7,588 nt of DNA from Verrucomicrobia bacterium GWC2_42_7 (GTDB taxonomy: Bacteria; Verrucomicrobiota; Verrucomicrobiia; Opitutales; GWC2-42-7-A), in assembly GCA_001831055.1 (NCBI GenBank), contig MIDO01000103.1, positions 18,038 through 25,625 of the forward strand, read 5' to 3'. Under the pieces are notes generated by a model. It had not been told where the DNA came from, made no database searches, and was given only the letters and a program-made list of their open reading frames with translations. Positions 5,545-7,588 of this stretch are shown in pieces; position 1 is the stretch's first letter, and every line of letters starts with the position of its first letter. Position numbers and translations under genes: made by a program.

Positions 5545-5680
5545 TAAATATAAGACAATTACCCCTATCTGTTGTTCACTTTTTTCAATGTAAATTTGCC
5601 CTCAGGAGGGGTGAGTTTTGGAAAGTCGTAACCTCTGAGCATAGTTATAGCTAAATGCATTCAGATTGGAGATAAAGGAG

Positions 5681-5729
5681 ATGCGGAACCCCTTTCTTTT
5701 TGATTCAAAAAGAAAGGGGTTCTAAGCAT
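5681..5729 (-). terminator. fabF: Long hairpin downstream of fabF, copy 2 of a repeated module
   Basis: GAACCCCTTTCTTTTTGA (5686-5703) is exactly complementary to 5705-5722, in practice about 16 pairs around a small loop. An outer ATGC/GCAT pairing (5681-5684 with 5726-5729) may add to it. It starts 24 bases past the fabF stop. The stem and the flank CATTATCAATAGAGATT (5727-5743) match the module after nuoK (flank CATTTTCAATAGAAATT, 281-297). As there, no T-run follows the stem on the minus strand. Confidence 0.65.
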
Positions 5730-5746
5730 TATCAATAGAGATTGGA

Positions 5747-7003
5747 TTAACGATACTTTTTAAATACCAATGCGGCATTGTGTCCGCCAAAACCAAGATT
5801 GTCACTCAGAGCAACCTCAATAGGAGCGGAAGTCTTGACGTTAGGTACGTAGTCAAGGTCGCAATCGGGGTCTGGATTCTCGTAATTGATGGTGGGAGGA
5901 ATCTCTCCGGTCTCAATTACTTTTGCACAAACGGCCGCTTCTACTGCTCCAGTGGCGCCTAAAAGGTGTCCTGTCATTGACTTTGTGGAGCTGATTTTGA
6001 CCTTGTGAGCATGCTCCCCAAAGACTTTTTTGTAGGCCATTGTTTCAAATTTGTCATTGTAGGGCGTCGATGTCCCATGGGCATTGATATAGCCTATGGA
6101 TTCTTTGCTCACTGAGGCATCTTTGATTGCGGCCTCTAAACAATTGGCTAGATCTCTTCCTTCTGGATGTGGGCTTGTTATATGATAAGCATCGCAATTT
6201 GCTGCGTATCCTGCTAATTCACAATAAATTTTAGCACCACGCGCAATCGCATGTTCAAGGGTTTCTAGGATAAGAATTCCTGCCCCTTCTCCCATCACAA
6301 AGCCATCGCGTTTCGCATCAAAGGGTCTGCAAGCTTTTTGTGGGGTGTCGTTGAAGGCGGTACTCATTGCTTTCATCGAACAGAATCCAGAAAATCCCAA
6401 CTGCGTAATGGCCGCTTCGCTTCCGCCAGCGATCATGATGTCCGCATCTCCCCGTTGAATCACTTTAAATGCTTCTCCTATGCAGTGAGAACCGGTTGCA
6501 CAAGCGGTAACTATCGAAAAATTAGGCCCCCTACACCCTAATTCTATAGCAATGATACCGGGAGCCGCATTCCCTATGAGTGATGGGATCATGAAGGGAG
6601 AAACCCGCCGAGGACCTTTTTCAAAAAGAACCTTCGCTTGGGTTTCTATGGTCTCCATCCCCCCTATCCCAGACCCAACCACTACTCCGACTCGGTCTTT
6701 ATCAACTTTATTTATATCCAATTGAGAATCATTCACTGCTATTTTTGCAGCTGAAACCGCAAAGACCGTATATCTGTCATTGCGCTTAACTTCCTTAGCA
6801 TCCATGTAGTTTTCGGCGTTGAAGTCTGTCACCTCCGCCGCAACTTTACAGGTAAAGGCAGAAGAATCGAACCGAGTTACTTTGGTGATTCCACTCTTGC
6901 CTGCAAGTAAGTTCTCCCAAAACTGACCGATGTCGTGCCCTAGTGAGGTTACGACTCCGATACCTGTGATTACAACACGCTTCTTAGAAGTTGAATGCTC
7001 CAC
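5747..7003 (-). CDS. fabF: 3-oxoacyl-[acyl-carrier-protein] synthase II
   Basis: FabF condenses malonyl-ACP with a growing acyl-ACP in type II fatty-acid synthesis, in the cytoplasm. The thiolase-fold features are complete: VVITGIGVVTSLG near the N-terminus (10-22), the catalytic Cys168 in VTACATGSHCIGEA, His309 in NAHGTSTPYND, Lys341 and His346 in STKSMTGHLLGATGAVEA, and the glycine-rich LGFGGHNAALVF (403-414) near the acyl pocket. The 418 residues are normal for the family. The start is GTG at 7003-7001, not ATG; the next in-frame Met (67) is too late, and the residues before KKRVVITG fit a short FabF N-terminus. No clear Shine-Dalgarno precedes it, and the gene starts 11 bases after the acpP stop, so translation is probably coupled. 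A repeated hairpin follows. Confidence 0.97.
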   Translation of the reverse strand: MEHSTSKKRVVITGIGVVTSLGHDIGQFWENLLAGKSGITKVTRFDSSAFTCKVAAEVTDFNAENYMDAKEVKRNDRYTVFAVSAAKIAVNDSQLDINKVDKDRVGVVVGSGIGGMETIETQAKVLFEKGPRRVSPFMIPSLIGNAAPGIIAIELGCRGPNFSIVTACATGSHCIGEAFKVIQRGDADIMIAGGSEAAITQLGFSGFCSMKAMSTAFNDTPQKACRPFDAKRDGFVMGEGAGILILETLEHAIARGAKIYCELAGYAANCDAYHITSPHPEGRDLANCLEAAIKDASVSKESIGYINAHGTSTPYNDKFETMAYKKVFGEHAHKVKISSTKSMTGHLLGATGAVEAAVCAKVIETGEIPPTINYENPDPDCDLDYVPNVKTSAPIEVALSDNLGFGGHNAALVFKKYR

Positions 7004-7014
7004 AATTATTAAAA

Positions 7015-7281
7015 TTACTTGTTCTTTGCTTTGATATAATCAATGACGCTTCCAACTGTACGAAGTTGTTCTGCATCTGACTCTGGTATCTCTTGTTTCA
7101 ATTCATCCTTAAACTCTTCTTCGAATGCCATAATAAGCTCTACAGAGTCCAGAGAATCCGCTCCAAGATCATCTATAAAAGATGCTTGTGGCGTAACCTG
7201 CTCTTCATTGACATTCAGTCGGTTAACGATGATTTCTTTTACTCTTTGCTCGATTGTTTTTTCTACCATTTGCGTAGTCAT
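7015..7281 (-). CDS. acpP: Acyl carrier protein
   Basis: AcpP carries acyl chains on a 4'-phosphopantetheine arm between fatty-acid enzymes. The attachment site is Ser43 in [14 protein letters not shown]. The tail DAEQLRTVG resembles the Chlamydia protein. At 88 residues it is about ten longer than E. coli AcpP: a few extra residues at the N-terminus and about four extra in the loop after EEEF ([14 protein letters not shown], where E. coli has DTEIPDEEAE). The ATG at 7281 is chosen as the first start; a second in-frame ATG at 7269 would give [10 protein letters not shown], closer to the usual N-terminus. Neither has a good Shine-Dalgarno. It lies between fabG (43 bases upstream) and fabF (11 bases downstream) and is probably co-transcribed with fabF. 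Confidence 0.97.
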   Translation of the reverse strand: MTTQMVEKTIEQRVKEIIVNRLNVNEEQVTPQASFIDDLGADSLDSVELIMAFEEEFKDELKQEIPESDAEQLRTVGSVIDYIKAKNK

Positions 7282-7324
7282 TGAATTAATTCTATATGTT
7301 GATTAAAAAATCTCCATTGTTTTC

Positions 7325-7588
7325 TCACATTACCATTCCGCCGTCAACTGAAAAAACTTGTCCTGTTATATAACTTGCTTCTTCAGAACATAAGAAAGTC
7401 GTTAGATTGGCCACGTCAGAGGCTTGACCAAATCGCTTTAAGGGAATTAATTTCTGTAATTGCTGGGTCACGTCCTCGCTTAACTTGCTCGTCATGTCCG
7501 TTGTAATAAATCCGGGTGCAACGGCATTCACTGTCACGGACCGGCTCGCAACTTCCTTCGCAAGCGCCTTCGTAAACCCGATTACACC
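7325..7588 (-). CDS. fabG: 3-oxoacyl-[acyl-carrier-protein] reductase, C-terminal part
   Basis: The reading frame is open to the window edge, giving the last 87 residues of FabG, the NADPH-dependent ketoreductase of fatty-acid elongation. Seen here are GVIGFTKALAKEVASRSVTV, which normally follows the catalytic YxxxK just outside the window, then NAVAPGFITTDMT, IPLKRFGQASDVANLTTFLC and the C-terminal ITGQVFSVDGGMVM, all typical of this short-chain dehydrogenase. A GTG at 7537 is an internal valine codon, not a start. The TGA stop is at 7327-7325. The N-terminal Rossmann half, the catalytic residues and the true start lie beyond the right edge. The fabG-acpP order agrees with many bacterial fab clusters. 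Confidence 0.95.
   Translation of the reverse strand, partial: GVIGFTKALAKEVASRSVTVNAVAPGFITTDMTSKLSEDVTQQLQKLIPLKRFGQASDVANLTTFLCSEEASYITGQVFSVDGGMVM

Larger units (their letters stand above)
5319..5746. other. Structured spacer between convergent serS and fabF
   Basis: These 428 bases contain no gene I can support. From left to right: a 12-bp palindrome GCAGCATGCTGC (5324-5335); a 6-bp stem CGCTTT/AAAGCG (5352-5370); the serS hairpin (5375-5410); the element with alternative stems (5445-5544); an unstructured AT-rich stretch; and the fabF hairpin (5686-5722). A 45-residue frame from the ATG at 5517 on the plus strand lacks a ribosome site and is probably chance. Confidence 0.6.

Noticed and set aside
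5623..5632. AAGTCGTAAC, identical to a 10-base piece near the 3' end of 16S rRNA
   Set aside because: The surrounding bases do not resemble 16S rRNA, so this is a chance match.
5517..5654. 45-residue frame on the plus strand
   Set aside because: There is no ribosome site, it overlaps the repeat arm, and the peptide shows no recognisable features.
7043..7306. Ser-rich plus-strand frame opposite acpP
   Set aside because: It is the complement of acpP; its Ser-rich composition arises from the Glu/Asp codons on the other strand.

Overview
The window suggests an intracellular, Chlamydiales-like bacterium, most plausibly one of the environmental (amoeba-associated) lineages. This is an inference. 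The acyl carrier protein tail (DAEQLRTVG) and the fabG-acpP order recall Chlamydia, an ankyrin-repeat protein fits an intracellular lifestyle, and proton-pumping complex I genes point away from the Chlamydia genus itself. No rRNA or other taxonomic marker is present to confirm this.

Layout. Positions 322-2767 (minus strand) hold nuoH-nuoI-nuoJ-nuoK, a compact block of complex I membrane-arm and Fe-S genes with overlapping or nearly touching ends. nuoG is not upstream of nuoH. nuoL does not follow nuoK directly: a hairpin and about 310 bp of non-coding DNA lie between nuoK and a Shine-Dalgarno-like sequence at the left edge. A 280-bp divergent spacer (2768-3047) carries a long imperfect inverted repeat and separates nuoH from a 189-residue ankyrin-repeat gene on the plus strand. 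A hairpin-rich 435-bp spacer follows, then serS (seryl-tRNA synthetase, plus strand). Serine tRNA charging has no evident link to the neighbours. A second structured spacer of 428 bp separates serS from the convergent fatty-acid block fabG(partial)-acpP-fabF on the minus strand.

How the genes work together. NuoH, I, J and K form the quinone-site and first proton-channel region of NADH:quinone oxidoreductase. FabG, AcpP and FabF form the core of type II fatty-acid elongation: carrier, condensation and ketoreduction. The ankyrin protein stands alone and may mediate protein-protein contacts.

The coding content is mostly ordinary housekeeping. The unusual material is in the spacers: a hairpin module of about 60 bp occurs in two copies, just 3' of nuoK and just 3' of fabF; two related hairpins lie either side of the ankyrin/serS spacer; a perfect 20-bp inverted repeat sits between them; and an element at 5445-5544 can form alternative stems. 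NuoK also lacks one of its two characteristic buried glutamates. I see no clear evidence of a new defence, toxin or mobile system.
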